In this document: in pieces, positions 18,677 to 28,283 of the stretch
How positions within the stretch are numbered: position 1 is the stretch's first letter
Layout of the letters: every line of letters starts with the position of its first letter
Assembly (NCBI GenBank): GCA_047974745.1
Contig: JBKECO010000002.1
Coordinates: 47,313-111,312 of the forward strand
DNA length: 64,000 nucleotides
Source: JBKECO01 sp047974745
GTDB lineage: Bacteria; Bacillota; Clostridia; Lachnospirales; Lachnospiraceae
Direction: 5' to 3'
Made by a program: the position numbers and the translations under genes
The notes under the pieces: generated by a model
Database searches by the model: none
The model's input: the letters and a program-made list of their open reading frames with translations, nothing else
Told to the model about the DNA's origin: nothing

Positions 18677-19690
18677 ATGAACAAAATAAAAAGATCAGTG
18701 TCCATGTACAGCCTTCAGGATCAGTACGCAAGAGGAAAAATGAGTCTGGAAGACATCTTTGCGTATCTTGTCCAGATCGGTGCAGGTATGGAATTTATCA
18801 GTGACCAGATGCTGCACCAGACGCCGGAACCATCTGAGGAGGTCTTACAGGAATGGGATAGGTTGGTCGCGCAGTACAACCCGACACTTGTCTGCAATGA
18901 TGTTTTTATCAATACCTGCCTTTATAGAAACAGAACCCTGACGACCAGAGAATCTACAGACCTTTTGATCAAGGAGATCAAGCTGGCAAGCAGGCTGGGG
19001 TTTCCAATGATCCGATTGGTATCGAACACGCCAGCAGATATAATTGAACCAGCACTGCCTTATGCGATTGCCTGCAATGTGATCATGACCCTTGAGATCC
19101 ATGCCGGTATGAGCTTTGATGACCCGCTGACACAGGATTATCTGGAGGTCATGAAAAGACTGGATTCATCCTATCTGGGTCTGACTGTAGATACTGGGAT
19201 CTTTTGCAAAAGACATCCGAGGGTTTCAACTGAATTTTTCCGCAGCCAGGGTACCAGCGAGAAAGTAATCGAGTATATTGACCGTATTTTTGCAGCAGGC
19301 TCTGATCCGAAACAGTTCTTTGCAACGGATAAGAGAGAGGGCAGAAATTTTCCAAAGGAACTGGAAGACCTTATACAGTCACAGAGTGACTTTGAATATG
19401 CCATGTTTTCTTCAGGATATGAGCAGAGCAGTTATGGTATTTTGGATGACTTTATGCCATATGTCAGACATATTCATGGAAAAATATACGAGATGACGGA
19501 GGAAGGGGTCGAGTACTCGATCGACTTTAAAGAGTTCACGGACTATCTGAAGCAGAAAGGCTATAGCGGGTATATTTCAACTGAGTATGAAGGGAACCGA
19601 TTTACACTTCCGGATCTGCCGGTCAGGGACAAGGAGAATGTGACAGCACACCAGGCACTTTTGAAGCAATTGCTGGAGGGAGGGGAATAG
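18677..19690 (+). CDS. TIM-barrel sugar isomerase/epimerase-like protein, probable C-glycoside deglycosidase alpha (DgpC/CarC-like)
   Basis: A 337-aa AP-endonuclease-2/xylose-isomerase-like TIM barrel. Probable metal ligands sit where the fold predicts: Glu140-Ile-His142, Asp172 (VDTG), His265 (HIHGK) and Glu303 (STEYEG). The gene 1 bp downstream encodes a DUF6379-like protein, and this pairing is the hallmark of C-C bond-cleaving C-glycoside deglycosidases, which act on 3-keto C-glycosides. ATG 18677 has GAGGAGA upstream. An ordinary sugar epimerase is the alternative if the partner assignment is wrong. The substrate is unknown. Confidence 0.72.
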   Translation: MNKIKRSVSMYSLQDQYARGKMSLEDIFAYLVQIGAGMEFISDQMLHQTPEPSEEVLQEWDRLVAQYNPTLVCNDVFINTCLYRNRTLTTRESTDLLIKEIKLASRLGFPMIRLVSNTPADIIEPALPYAIACNVIMTLEIHAGMSFDDPLTQDYLEVMKRLDSSYLGLTVDTGIFCKRHPRVSTEFFRSQGTSEKVIEYIDRIFAAGSDPKQFFATDKREGRNFPKELEDLIQSQSDFEYAMFSSGYEQSSYGILDDFMPYVRHIHGKIYEMTEEGVEYSIDFKEFTDYLKQKGYSGYISTEYEGNRFTLPDLPVRDKENVTAHQALLKQLLEGGE

Positions 19691-19691
19691 T

Positions 19692-20084
19692 ATGTTTGAT
19701 ATGTATGTATTTACAGAGGATACACTTGAAAACATAGAGCAGGATCAGGAAATAACGGGATTTCAGATGCAGACGCTGATTACCTACTATCGGGGAATCC
19801 CCTGCTCCATGGTCCATGATATCAGCGTTTCTGTAGATGGAGAGCAAATTCCGCGGGAGCAGATCCGTTTTAGCCCGGATCAGGAGACCTTTTTTACGCT
19901 GGATGAGCTAGAGACTGTAACGAGCTATAAGTGGGAATACGGAGCGCAGGCCATCGTTCGGGTCATTATGCCGGGAGGACTGTCAAAAGGAGAGCATGAA
20001 GTATCTCTTACAACGACGATACGAGTCGCATATATCCCGGTTCCGTTCTCAGGAACAAGGATCAGAAATGTGAAGATCGCATGA
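19692..20084 (+). CDS. DUF6379-like protein, probable C-glycoside deglycosidase beta subunit (DgpB/CarB-like)
   Basis: A 130-aa protein, predicted mostly beta, with no signal peptide. Features include MFDMYVFTEDTLEN at the start, VSVDGEQIPREQI in the middle and a C-terminal IRVAYIPVPFSGTR. In the characterised deglycosidases a small beta subunit of this size completes the active site of the TIM-barrel alpha subunit. It lies 1 bp after the alpha-like gene behind an AGGGAGGGGAATAGT site, so equal expression is expected. I assign the family from memory of the sequence pattern and the gene pairing. Confidence 0.7.
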   Translation: MFDMYVFTEDTLENIEQDQEITGFQMQTLITYYRGIPCSMVHDISVSVDGEQIPREQIRFSPDQETFFTLDELETVTSYKWEYGAQAIVRVIMPGGLSKGEHEVSLTTTIRVAYIPVPFSGTRIRNVKIA

Positions 20085-20169
20085 CGAACGACCAATAACC
20101 ATGCATTGCAATTCAGGTGAAAATACCTTATCATCAATCGTATAGGTTTAAATCAGAAGGGTAGATGCT

Positions 20170-21120
20170 ATGAATATTCAGGTTATTATGGAACAAATGC
20201 TGGTTCTTTTTGCAATGATGCTAATCGGCTATTTTATTTGGAAAAAGCAGTGGATGGATGACAATGCAAGTGTGATGCTTTCAAAGATCGTGATCAATAT
20301 ATTCAATCCGCTGCTAGTGATCTATGGAGTCACAGGAAAGTCGAGAGGCAGTGACTTTGCGCTGACCATGCAGAATCTGGGTTTTATGGTATTCTATTAT
20401 GTGCTGCTGATTCTGATTTCTATACCCTTGATCTTGTTACTAAGACCTAAAAAAGCAGATAAAAATATTTACCGGCTCATGACGATCTTTGCAAATGTAG
20501 GATTTATGGGAATCCCTGTGATCAGCAGTGTATTTGGGCAGGAGTCGATCATATACGTAGCATTTTATATGTTAGGCTATAACATCCTGCTTTACACCTA
20601 TGGATTATTTGTAGCAAGACAGGCAGGAATCGATGCAGGCTCGGACAAGGTCATGGTGAGTCAGGGCGTGCTGAATGATTTCAAGAAGCTGATCAATCCA
20701 GGTGTTGTGGCCTCGCTGTTCGCAGTGCTTGTCTTTTTCTTTGGAATTACACTCCCGGAGCCGGTGGTCACATTCTGTGACTATGTTGGAAATGCCACGA
20801 TACCACTTTCGATGCTGCTGATCGGAATCTCGATCGCAAAGGCCGATTTAAAAAGTATTTTTACAAATAAAAAGCTCTATCTTTTCATATTCCTGCGCAT
20901 GATCGCACTTCCGGTCTGTATGGCACTGATACTCAGAAATTTCAATTTTCTGGATATGGCGGTGGGAATCTTTATCCTGCAGCTGGCGATGCCGGTAGGC
21001 ACAGTGACAGTTCTGCTGGCAAAAGAAAATGGTGCCGATGAATCCTTTTGTACGGACGGGATCGTCCTTACCACGTTAGCATCCATCGTCACCATACCGA
21101 TCGCAGGGCTTATGCTATAG
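20170..21120 (+). CDS. AEC (auxin efflux carrier) family transporter
   Basis: A 316-aa integral membrane protein with about ten hydrophobic helices in the two-bundle pattern of AEC permeases, including NIFNPLLVIYG near residue 45, GFMGIPV near 114 and a Gly-rich QLAMPVGTVTVLLA near the C-terminus. Bacterial members often move organic acids or amino acids. It follows the deglycosidase-like pair by 85 bp and has its own AAGGGTAG site. A role in moving a glycoside or its aglycone is conceivable but unproven. Confidence 0.88.
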   Translation: MNIQVIMEQMLVLFAMMLIGYFIWKKQWMDDNASVMLSKIVINIFNPLLVIYGVTGKSRGSDFALTMQNLGFMVFYYVLLILISIPLILLLRPKKADKNIYRLMTIFANVGFMGIPVISSVFGQESIIYVAFYMLGYNILLYTYGLFVARQAGIDAGSDKVMVSQGVLNDFKKLINPGVVASLFAVLVFFFGITLPEPVVTFCDYVGNATIPLSMLLIGISIAKADLKSIFTNKKLYLFIFLRMIALPVCMALILRNFNFLDMAVGIFILQLAMPVGTVTVLLAKENGADESFCTDGIVLTTLASIVTIPIAGLML

Positions 21121-21157
21121 CAAAAATCCTATAATTGAGTCTGATATTGGAATCGGA

Positions 21158-22423
21158 TCAGAACTTCGTATTGACACCGTTCACGGCAGCATATTCGTTT
21201 TCTTCCATTGGGATCACAAGGCATTTTCTGCCATTTACGATCTGGGAAGAGATCTGTGCTGCCTTTTCTGGTTTTACACGCAGGATCACATCAAAGGTCT
21301 TCGTATCCGGGGGCAATTCCGCTTCCGGCTCCTCAAATTTTGAGATATGCTCTTTTGACTTTTCCTCCAGCTGCTGCTCGAGAATATTGACCTTATGTGC
21401 AAGCTCCTGCTCACGCTTTAATTTGACGCCCTCTGCAGCAGCCTTTGCATCCAGCAGGATATCTGCCTGGGGCGGAGCCAGATCAAATTCTTCAGCATAG
21501 CTATGGCAGATTCGGCTGACTGCTTCCTGTGAGATGTCTGCCTCGCTCAACAACTCATGGATCGTCTCAGAGGTAATGATGGAGTTCATAGTACCCTCGG
21601 CATCCTCTGTCACACTCTCAGAGATATCCATAAGATGCTTTTGAATTTCATGAAACGCCTTTTTGGAGGCGGCATCGTCCTCACCAAATGCCTTTTTGAC
21701 AATAGTCTCAAAGGCTTTTTTTTGTTCCGCAGCAGTTCTTTTTGAGGCACAGCCGAGGGTCTGCTCCATAAATTCAATATGAGGAGTCTTCGGATCCTTT
21801 TGATAGCAGAGAATGGAATGGACATCGGAGCTTCGGTCAGTAAATGCAGGAAATAAAAATCCACTCTCAGGCAGTCCGACTACCCAGTCGCGAATTCTTG
21901 GACCGATCTTATTTTCATCGGAAAGATATCCTAGCCCCGGCTTTGAAAGTGCAACAGGACAGATCGCGCATAGCAGATATTCATAGACCTCCTCAGACTC
22001 ATCCAGTTTTCCCTGATCGGAAGTTTTTGTTATGACATCATAGGCATCATGGAAAACCAGGATAAGATAATGACCAGATGAATGGTATTGCTCGATTATA
22101 CGGTCGAACAGCCGCTCTAACAGGGCTTCATTTTTCAGCCGGCTGGCTTTTAGTCCCATCAGGAACTGCTGCATTCCACCTGTCAGCTCTTCGTCCAAGG
22201 GGAACTCCAGCTCAAGCAAGTGATTGCCCAGTGTGCCGGAAAGAGATTTTCCTGCGATCTCCAGGTATTTATAGAATTCCTCATCCTCAAGATTTAAGAA
22301 GGTCTCGCCAAATTGCGTGATTTTATTTTTTTCACCATCTACATAGCAGCCGCACATTCTAGTGATCGTACATTCTTCTTTTTTAAGTCTTCGCTTTAAC
22401 TCAGACACGTCTTTTTTAGTCAT
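21158..22423 (-). CDS. DUF4317 domain-containing protein
   Basis: A 421-aa cytoplasmic protein beginning MTKKDVSELKRRLKKEECTI, which fits the DUF4317 family common in Lachnospiraceae and relatives. There is no signal peptide or membrane segment. A Lys/Glu-rich likely coiled coil lies near residues 335-370 (LKREQELAHKVNILEQQLEE). The function is unknown. It is convergent with the AEC transporter, with only 37 bp between stops, and divergent from the ATP-grasp gene, so 22424-22602 must hold both promoters. Confidence 0.85.
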   Translation of the reverse strand: MTKKDVSELKRRLKKEECTITRMCGCYVDGEKNKITQFGETFLNLEDEEFYKYLEIAGKSLSGTLGNHLLELEFPLDEELTGGMQQFLMGLKASRLKNEALLERLFDRIIEQYHSSGHYLILVFHDAYDVITKTSDQGKLDESEEVYEYLLCAICPVALSKPGLGYLSDENKIGPRIRDWVVGLPESGFLFPAFTDRSSDVHSILCYQKDPKTPHIEFMEQTLGCASKRTAAEQKKAFETIVKKAFGEDDAASKKAFHEIQKHLMDISESVTEDAEGTMNSIITSETIHELLSEADISQEAVSRICHSYAEEFDLAPPQADILLDAKAAAEGVKLKREQELAHKVNILEQQLEEKSKEHISKFEEPEAELPPDTKTFDVILRVKPEKAAQISSQIVNGRKCLVIPMEENEYAAVNGVNTKF

Positions 22424-22602
22424 TTATTTCCTCACTTTATCTGATTAGAACTGTTTTAAAGGAACCGTTACAATTTCTTATTATAAGCAGAAAATAAAGT
22501 TCTGTATAGATTTTATAATTAAAATACTGTAGAATTATGATGATATTCGGATAATTCAAGAGATAAAAATACGCTCCAGAAGTCATAGAGAAAGAGGAAA
22601 TC

Positions 22603-23949
22603 GTGAAATCATTAAATAGTATCAACGAAGAATACATAGAAAGAATTCAACTGGACATCGCAGGACATGCAGAATCTGCAGCAAAGGAAATTGCATATAT
22701 GGCGGATTCGACTGCAAAATATCATGGAAGATGTGTCAGTACGCTGTATATTCCAAAAATATTCAGAAAGCAGGATATCGCCTGCTTCGAGCAGCTCTTA
22801 GATACACTTTATGGGATCTTTCACAAAGTGACGGATCACTATCTGAATGATGAAGCATATCGAAAGCTATTTGGTTTTGAACCACGTCTGGAAGAACTGA
22901 TTTTAAAAAAGCCGCTTTATGAATGTCAGCTTCCCATGGCAAGAATCGATATTTTTTACGACGAAGAGACACAGAATTTCAAATTCTGTGAATTTAATAC
23001 AGATGGGTCCAGTGCCATGAATGAAGACAGAGAGCTCAATCATGCGTTGAAGCTGACGAAGGGCTATCAGGAGCTGAGTCGGGAATACAATATTACCACC
23101 TTCGAATTATTTGATTCCTGGGTGGAGGAATCGCTTGCCATATACAGACAGATCGATGGCGCAAAAGAATCTCCTTATGTTGTGATCGCAGATTTCATGG
23201 AGCATGCCACAAATAATGAATTCGAAATTTTTGCAAGCCATTACCGTGCACGCGGGATAGACTGCGAGGTGTGTGAGATCCGTGATCTGAAGTATCAGAA
23301 TGGCAGGCTCCTCAGTACAGAGGGGAAAGAAATCGATCTGATCTACAGAAGAGCAGTGACAAGTGACATCATGAAGCATTACGATGAAGTGGCAGATTTT
23401 ATTCAGGCGGTCAAAGAGGATGCGGTATGTCTGCTGGGAGATTTCAGAACCCAGGTCGTACATAATAAGGTCTTGTATAAGATCCTTTATCTGCCGGAGA
23501 CACAGGAATTTCTGACAGAGGAAGAGATCAATTATATCAGAGAACATGTGCCCTACACCGCATCTATGATCAATGCGGGTATTCCGGAACAGGAGATCGC
23601 AGAGAACAAGGATAGATGGATCCTTAAGCCGGAAGATTCCTATGGATCGCTTGGTGTCTATGCAGGAGTAGAATTCGAAGACCTTAAGAAATGGAAGGAA
23701 CTGGTCGATAAACATAAAATCGAGGGATATCTTCTTCAGGCATTTCAGGAACCCTATGTCACAAAGAACATTGATTTTTCTAAAGGGAGTGATACGGATT
23801 TTATTCCAGTTCACAATCTGACTGGTCTCTTTGTGTATGGCGGCAGATTCAGGGGGATTTATTCAAGAGTATCCAGAGGCAAGATCATTTCCACCCAATA
23901 CAGTGAAATTGCACTTCCAACGATCATGGTGGAAGACAACAATGCGTAA
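22603..23949 (+). CDS. Glutathionylspermidine synthase-like, permuted ATP-grasp ligase
   Basis: A 448-aa protein of the glutathionylspermidine synthase/circularly permuted ATP-grasp type. Visible segments include FCEFNTDGSSAMNEDREL, which fits the amide-ligase substrate/Mg region, and WILKPEDSYGSLGV followed by YLLQAFQEP of the ATP-grasp core. It should form an amide or peptide bond with ATP. Substrates in Firmicutes are not known and are not necessarily glutathione or spermidine. The GTG start at 22603 follows GAGGAAATC. Confidence 0.78.
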   Translation: MKSLNSINEEYIERIQLDIAGHAESAAKEIAYMADSTAKYHGRCVSTLYIPKIFRKQDIACFEQLLDTLYGIFHKVTDHYLNDEAYRKLFGFEPRLEELILKKPLYECQLPMARIDIFYDEETQNFKFCEFNTDGSSAMNEDRELNHALKLTKGYQELSREYNITTFELFDSWVEESLAIYRQIDGAKESPYVVIADFMEHATNNEFEIFASHYRARGIDCEVCEIRDLKYQNGRLLSTEGKEIDLIYRRAVTSDIMKHYDEVADFIQAVKEDAVCLLGDFRTQVVHNKVLYKILYLPETQEFLTEEEINYIREHVPYTASMINAGIPEQEIAENKDRWILKPEDSYGSLGVYAGVEFEDLKKWKELVDKHKIEGYLLQAFQEPYVTKNIDFSKGSDTDFIPVHNLTGLFVYGGRFRGIYSRVSRGKIISTQYSEIALPTIMVEDNNA

Positions 23950-23970
23950 TGTTGCAGAAAAAAGAAGAAA

Positions 23971-24204
23971 ATGAGAAAAATGGAATTTAAAATGGAGAGG
24001 ACCGGTCTTCTTGAAGTGGGGGACGAACTGCCCGTCACCGAAGGGAAGCTTCCGTATTCCTATTATTACACGCTGGGCAAGGCGTATGCTATGTCAGCTA
24101 ATTATAAGGTTTCTGAGCGATTGCAGTCGACGATGGGAACAGTAGTCGCGATTGAGGAAACGGCTAAGGGATATTTTGTAACAGTAGAGTTTGATGAGGA
24201 TTAA
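23971..24204 (+). CDS. Small conserved-looking protein, unknown function
   Basis: A 77-aa soluble acidic protein (MRKMEFKMERTGLLEVGDEL) with a run of Tyr in LPYSYYYTLGKAYAM and a VTVEFDED tail. It starts 21 bp after the ATP-grasp stop in the same orientation and is probably co-transcribed. I recognise no domain. Tight linkage suggests it assists or regulates the ligase. The upstream A-rich AAAAAAGAAGAAA is a weak ribosome site. Confidence 0.6.
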   Translation: MRKMEFKMERTGLLEVGDELPVTEGKLPYSYYYTLGKAYAMSANYKVSERLQSTMGTVVAIEETAKGYFVTVEFDED

Positions 24205-24364
24205 GGGGATCTTTATTAATTGTGCGCATGCAAACCTAAAGCCATGTTTTTCATATCAGTATGAGGCATGACCTTTTGACCTTACTATAAAAAAATAATA
24301 ATTCTGCAGGAACAGAAAAAGAAAAAACGGGGCAGACATATGCAGGTCTGGAAAGGAAGAGCGC

Positions 24365-25417
24365 ATGCGATATATACCAATAACGAAAGTCTCGGCCGGA
24401 ATGGCGCTGGGACAGGATGTGTACGATGGAAAGGGCAATCTGTTATTGGCAAGGCACTTGATTTTAGGTACTGAGTATATAAAAAGTCTGGAGGGGTTAG
24501 GGTTTCCCGGTCTTTATATTGATGACAGTTTTACAGATGGAATTGAAATCCATCATATCATCAGCCCCGAAGTTCGGCGTGAAGCGGTAAAAAATATTCA
24601 TGATCTGTTCTTGGAACATAACAATAAAGCAAATGCAGCTGTAGAAGAAATGCGTATAAAAAATCTCGTTCTAAACGTTGTGGACGAGATTCTAAGCAAT
24701 GGCGATGTCATGTGTAATATGCTGGATCTGAAAACATATGATGATTACACCTATTACCATTCAGTCAATGTGGCGGTTCTTTCTGCAATGATCGGTGCTC
24801 AGTATGGAATGCGAGAAAAAGATCTGGCGGTTCTGACAACAGCAGCCATGCTGCATGATATTGGAAAAAAATTCCTTCCGACAGATATCCTGAATGCGCC
24901 AAGGGCATTGACTGTTGATGAAAAAAGAGAAATGATCCAGCATCCGAGAAAGGGCTTCGAATTCCTGCGGGAGACCTATCAGTTTCCAGCCATGGTGGCC
25001 CTTAGTGTACTAGAGCATCACGAGTGGTACAATGGAGATGGGTATCCTCTGAAAAAGAGCGGAAAAGAGATTCCGATCTATGCAAGAATTATAAAGCTGG
25101 CAGATGTATATGATGCGATGAACTCAAAAAGACCTTATCATGATCCGACCGAGCCGGCAGAGATCGTCGAGTATATTATGAGCAGATCAGGAACGGAATT
25201 CGATCCAGAGATCGTACAGCTCTTTTTGAAAAAAATCGCAGTTTATCCAGTTGGCTGCGAGGTGGAGCTTTCAAATGGAAGGCATGCTATCGTAGTCGAG
25301 AATTTTAGAGATTTTATACTGCGCCCCAGAATTAAGGTGTTAGAAACAGCGGAAGAGATCAATCTGATGAATGATCCGAATGCAAGAAATATAACGATCA
25401 ACAAATTGCTGATCTAA
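24365..25417 (+). CDS. HD-GYP domain phosphodiesterase
   Basis: A 350-aa protein with a small N-terminal domain (~1-90) and a C-terminal HD-GYP domain. Catalytic signatures are intact: HDIGKK, HHEWYNGDGYP, and IIKLADVYDAM with RPYHDPTEP. It should degrade c-di-GMP (or a related cyclic dinucleotide) through a metal centre. There is no membrane segment. Together with the EAL protein at 10290, the window encodes two c-di-GMP-degrading enzymes and no intact GGDEF. It is followed by a good terminator. Confidence 0.92.
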   Translation: MRYIPITKVSAGMALGQDVYDGKGNLLLARHLILGTEYIKSLEGLGFPGLYIDDSFTDGIEIHHIISPEVRREAVKNIHDLFLEHNNKANAAVEEMRIKNLVLNVVDEILSNGDVMCNMLDLKTYDDYTYYHSVNVAVLSAMIGAQYGMREKDLAVLTTAAMLHDIGKKFLPTDILNAPRALTVDEKREMIQHPRKGFEFLRETYQFPAMVALSVLEHHEWYNGDGYPLKKSGKEIPIYARIIKLADVYDAMNSKRPYHDPTEPAEIVEYIMSRSGTEFDPEIVQLFLKKIAVYPVGCEVELSNGRHAIVVENFRDFILRPRIKVLETAEEINLMNDPNARNITINKLLI

Positions 25418-25425
25418 ATACTAAG

Positions 25426-25464
25426 AAAGAGCCGGTCGTCATTGAGGCAGCTGGCTCTTTTTTT
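25426..25464 (+). terminator. Terminator between HD-GYP and nitrite/sulfite reductase genes
   Basis: The stem AAAGAGCCGG (25426-25435) pairs with CTGGCTCTTT (25451-25460, one G-T pair) and is followed by a T run. It ends the HD-GYP transcript. The matching A run on the other side means it may also stop the convergent reductase gene. Confidence 0.85.
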
Positions 25465-25490
25465 AGTGCATCCCTATGTAAAGGATCCAG

Positions 25491-27041
25491 TTAAGGTGCA
25501 GTATAGTTTTCTACTATGGCAAGGAATTCCTCCTTGTGTGCAGCGACCCATGGATGAAAGCTGCAACGTGCATTTGTAATGGCAGTGCCAAGTTCGATCA
25601 AAAGGTCAGGAATCCTGGAAGCCAGGATCAGACCATGCTCAGGACTTATCGTCTCAAGGCCATAGAGCGAGGAGCCATTCAGATAGATCGCATAGGCCGG
25701 CCTTGGACCCTCCGGCGTCTGCTTTACACCACCCCGGAATCCCATCGCCGCAGTCTGGTGGGTGCCGCAAGAAGAGGGACAGCCTGAAATATGAATGGCA
25801 GGAAGGACATGATTCGCAAAATGGTATGGTTCCACTGCTTTCAGGCAGTCAAATAAAAAGCCCTGGGAATCACTGATTCCAACCTGACAGATACGACTGC
25901 CAATGCAGGCCACAGAGCTTTCAAAGTCTGTACCACTGTGGTCTGATGTCAGTTCGATCAACTCCTGTGCCTCTTTGGCAGTACAGTTTATGATGTAGCA
26001 TCCCTGATCTGGTGTCAGTCTGATCTCCACAGAATCATAGGTGGATAGCTTCTGTTTTAATAAGGCGAGAATATCCCTGGACAGATTGCCTCCTGGTGGG
26101 TGATAGTACACAGAATAGAGACCCGTCTGTTTTTGAGAAATTGCTCTTTTGTGTACGAAGTCAGATATAGGTCCCATTTTCTCCACGGGAGTGAATAGGA
26201 TAGGAAACGAAAGATCGTAGTTTTTCTGCGCTTCTGCAACAAATCGAAGAAATTCCTTCTGATAGCCAGCTGGTCCAAGATCCTCCTGAATAAATCTGGT
26301 TCTAGCCCTGCCTCTGTTTTTGTAATCCCCATAGGTCACGAACATATCGACCATTGCCCTTACGTAATTGAGTATATCTGCGGGATCTATATTTTCTGCG
26401 ACTTTAACGCCAAGCATTGGTGAACGGCCGAGCCCTCCGGCAGAATAGACGTCAAAGGTATGATTCTCATTTGCCACAAATCCCAGATCCCTGTAGGTAG
26501 CATGAGGATAATTTTCGGGAGTATTGGAAAAGCAGACCTTTAATTTACGTGGTAGACGGACAGTATCAATAAAAGTAAGGAGGTAATCCGATGTAGCCTC
26601 CACATAGGGACCAAGATCAAAGGCTTCATTTTTATCCGTTCCACTCAAGGGAGACATCATGATGTTTCGGGGATAATCACCGCCGCCGCCCCTGGTCATA
26701 ATTCCATGATCCCAGGCTTCTTCTACTAAGGTGCAAATCGTTATCGCATCCAGGTCATGCAGCTGAATAGTCTGACAGGTCGTAAAGTGAATCAGATCGA
26801 TATTGTACTTCTCCACTGATTCCCAGATAAAATTTAGGTGTTCCTTCGGAATTCTTCCGCCGTACAGCCGCAGCCGCAGCATGCCTTGATTTGCTCCTCT
26901 TTGTGCATAGGTGCCGAACCCCCCGGAAAATCCTTTATAATCACCGACAGAAACCTCTCCCCTATAGAACTTCTCTGTAACTTCTCGAAATTCAACCAGA
27001 TCCTTGCGAAATATGTCGGCATAGTCAATGGGCTTCTTCAT
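25491..27041 (-). CDS. Siroheme nitrite/sulfite reductase
   Basis: A 516-aa protein with the duplicated ferredoxin-like half-domain organisation of assimilatory nitrite/sulfite reductases. The siroheme-[4Fe-4S] Cys ligands are present: CIGSRIC around residue 377 and GCPSSCG around residue 417. It reduces nitrite or sulfite by six electrons. No siroheme synthesis, sulfate activation or partner flavoprotein gene lies next to it, so the electron donor is probably ferredoxin. ATG 27041 follows AAGGAGTTATAA. The choice between nitrite and sulfite cannot be made from sequence alone. Confidence 0.9.
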   Translation of the reverse strand: MKKPIDYADIFRKDLVEFREVTEKFYRGEVSVGDYKGFSGGFGTYAQRGANQGMLRLRLYGGRIPKEHLNFIWESVEKYNIDLIHFTTCQTIQLHDLDAITICTLVEEAWDHGIMTRGGGGDYPRNIMMSPLSGTDKNEAFDLGPYVEATSDYLLTFIDTVRLPRKLKVCFSNTPENYPHATYRDLGFVANENHTFDVYSAGGLGRSPMLGVKVAENIDPADILNYVRAMVDMFVTYGDYKNRGRARTRFIQEDLGPAGYQKEFLRFVAEAQKNYDLSFPILFTPVEKMGPISDFVHKRAISQKQTGLYSVYYHPPGGNLSRDILALLKQKLSTYDSVEIRLTPDQGCYIINCTAKEAQELIELTSDHSGTDFESSVACIGSRICQVGISDSQGFLFDCLKAVEPYHFANHVLPAIHISGCPSSCGTHQTAAMGFRGGVKQTPEGPRPAYAIYLNGSSLYGLETISPEHGLILASRIPDLLIELGTAITNARCSFHPWVAAHKEEFLAIVENYTAP

Positions 27042-27278
27042 TTATAACTCCTTTTGAATTGAATGCTGTATTGTTTTTGACCAAGGTATCATATCATTTT
27101 TTTAAAAAAAGATAAAGAGAGTATAAAAAAAGAAAATATTCACTATTTCAAGTAGGATATTCTATTAAAAAAAGGAAAACAGCCAACTATAATGAGAAAC
27201 AGTTAAGGGAATGTTCAGTAGATTGCCTGAAAATACAAAGCTGACTTCTAGCCCGGCTTTGAGTAGGAGGAAGAGGAA

Positions 27279-28262
27279 TTGGAGAAATTTAAACATAACC
27301 CATTAGTGAAGAAAATTGGATTTAACAGAATCGTTCTATGCTGTGTACTGATCCTGATGTATGTGGTATTCGTAATCGCAAGTCCGACATTTCTCAGTTA
27401 TTCCAGAATATTAAGTGCTTTGAATTATGCATACTTTCTGGGATTTCTGGCGTTAGGTGTAACATTTGTAATCGGTACAGGGGGTATCGATTTTTCGATC
27501 GGACCGGTCATGTTCTGCTCGGCACTAGTATCAGGACAGGTGCTGACACAATGGGGACTGCCGCTGATCGTATGTCTCTTTGTCAGTGTTCTGGTCGGAG
27601 CCATGTTTGGAACTCTGAACGGATATTTAGTCGCATATTGGAATGTACCATCCTTTATCACTTCTATGGCAAGCATGCAGATATCCAAAGGAATTGGATC
27701 GGTATTTACCAAAACGCAATCTGTCAGCTGGCCTCAGAGTACAGATCCGAATGGATGGTACAGAAATCTTGTAAAATTCAGAGTGGGTGACTTTGATATT
27801 CCGACAGGACTCATTCTGCTTCTGATCGGTGCAGTTATCTGCTCAATCGTGTTGAACAAAACAAAGGCAGGAAGATACATTTTATGTCTTGGAAGCAATA
27901 AAGAAGCCGTTCGCTTATCCGGTGTCAATGTTAAAAAATGGGAAATGCTGGCATACATCATATGTGGTCTGCTTGCAGGAGTCGCAGCAATTTTCTTTGT
28001 TGGAGCTTATACGACGGTACAGCCCGGTCTGGGAGACCAGTACAATAATGAAGCGATCGCAGGAGCTGTAATGGGTGGAACCTCAATGGCAGGCGGCCTT
28101 GCATCCATTGGTGGAACAGTGATTGGGGTTATGATCATCGCACTTTTACAGGAAGGAATCCTTGCCCTTGGATTTACGAAGGATTACCAGCTGGTTATAA
28201 CAGGTCTTATCGTAATCATAGCCGTTTTTGCAGATATCCTTTCCAGAAGAAGAAAGAACTGA
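27279..28262 (+). CDS. Sugar ABC transporter permease 1 (RbsC-like)
   Basis: A 327-aa inner-membrane permease of the RbsC/XylH family (BPD_transp_2) with about nine to ten helices and the conserved GTGGIDFSIGP segment near residue 66 plus the AGRYILCLGSNKEAVRLSGV loop. It starts at TTG 27279 behind AGGAGGAAGAGGAA. It is the first gene of a permease-ATPase-permease-binding protein operon. The 237-bp gap upstream is very A/T-rich and contains a TATAAT at about 27191, a probable promoter. Confidence 0.92.
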   Translation: MEKFKHNPLVKKIGFNRIVLCCVLILMYVVFVIASPTFLSYSRILSALNYAYFLGFLALGVTFVIGTGGIDFSIGPVMFCSALVSGQVLTQWGLPLIVCLFVSVLVGAMFGTLNGYLVAYWNVPSFITSMASMQISKGIGSVFTKTQSVSWPQSTDPNGWYRNLVKFRVGDFDIPTGLILLLIGAVICSIVLNKTKAGRYILCLGSNKEAVRLSGVNVKKWEMLAYIICGLLAGVAAIFFVGAYTTVQPGLGDQYNNEAIAGAVMGGTSMAGGLASIGGTVIGVMIIALLQEGILALGFTKDYQLVITGLIVIIAVFADILSRRRKN

Positions 28263-28283
28263 TTGCAAAAATGAGGAATAAAA

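Noticed and set aside
23107..23814. Long minus-strand frame (235 codons) opposite the ATP-grasp gene
   Set aside because: It lies wholly antisense to a well-conserved gene, has no ribosome site and has an implausible Cys/Phe/Ile-rich composition. Similar long antisense frames at 3738-4274, 4647-5063, 7342-7920 and 13550-14050 were rejected for the same reason.
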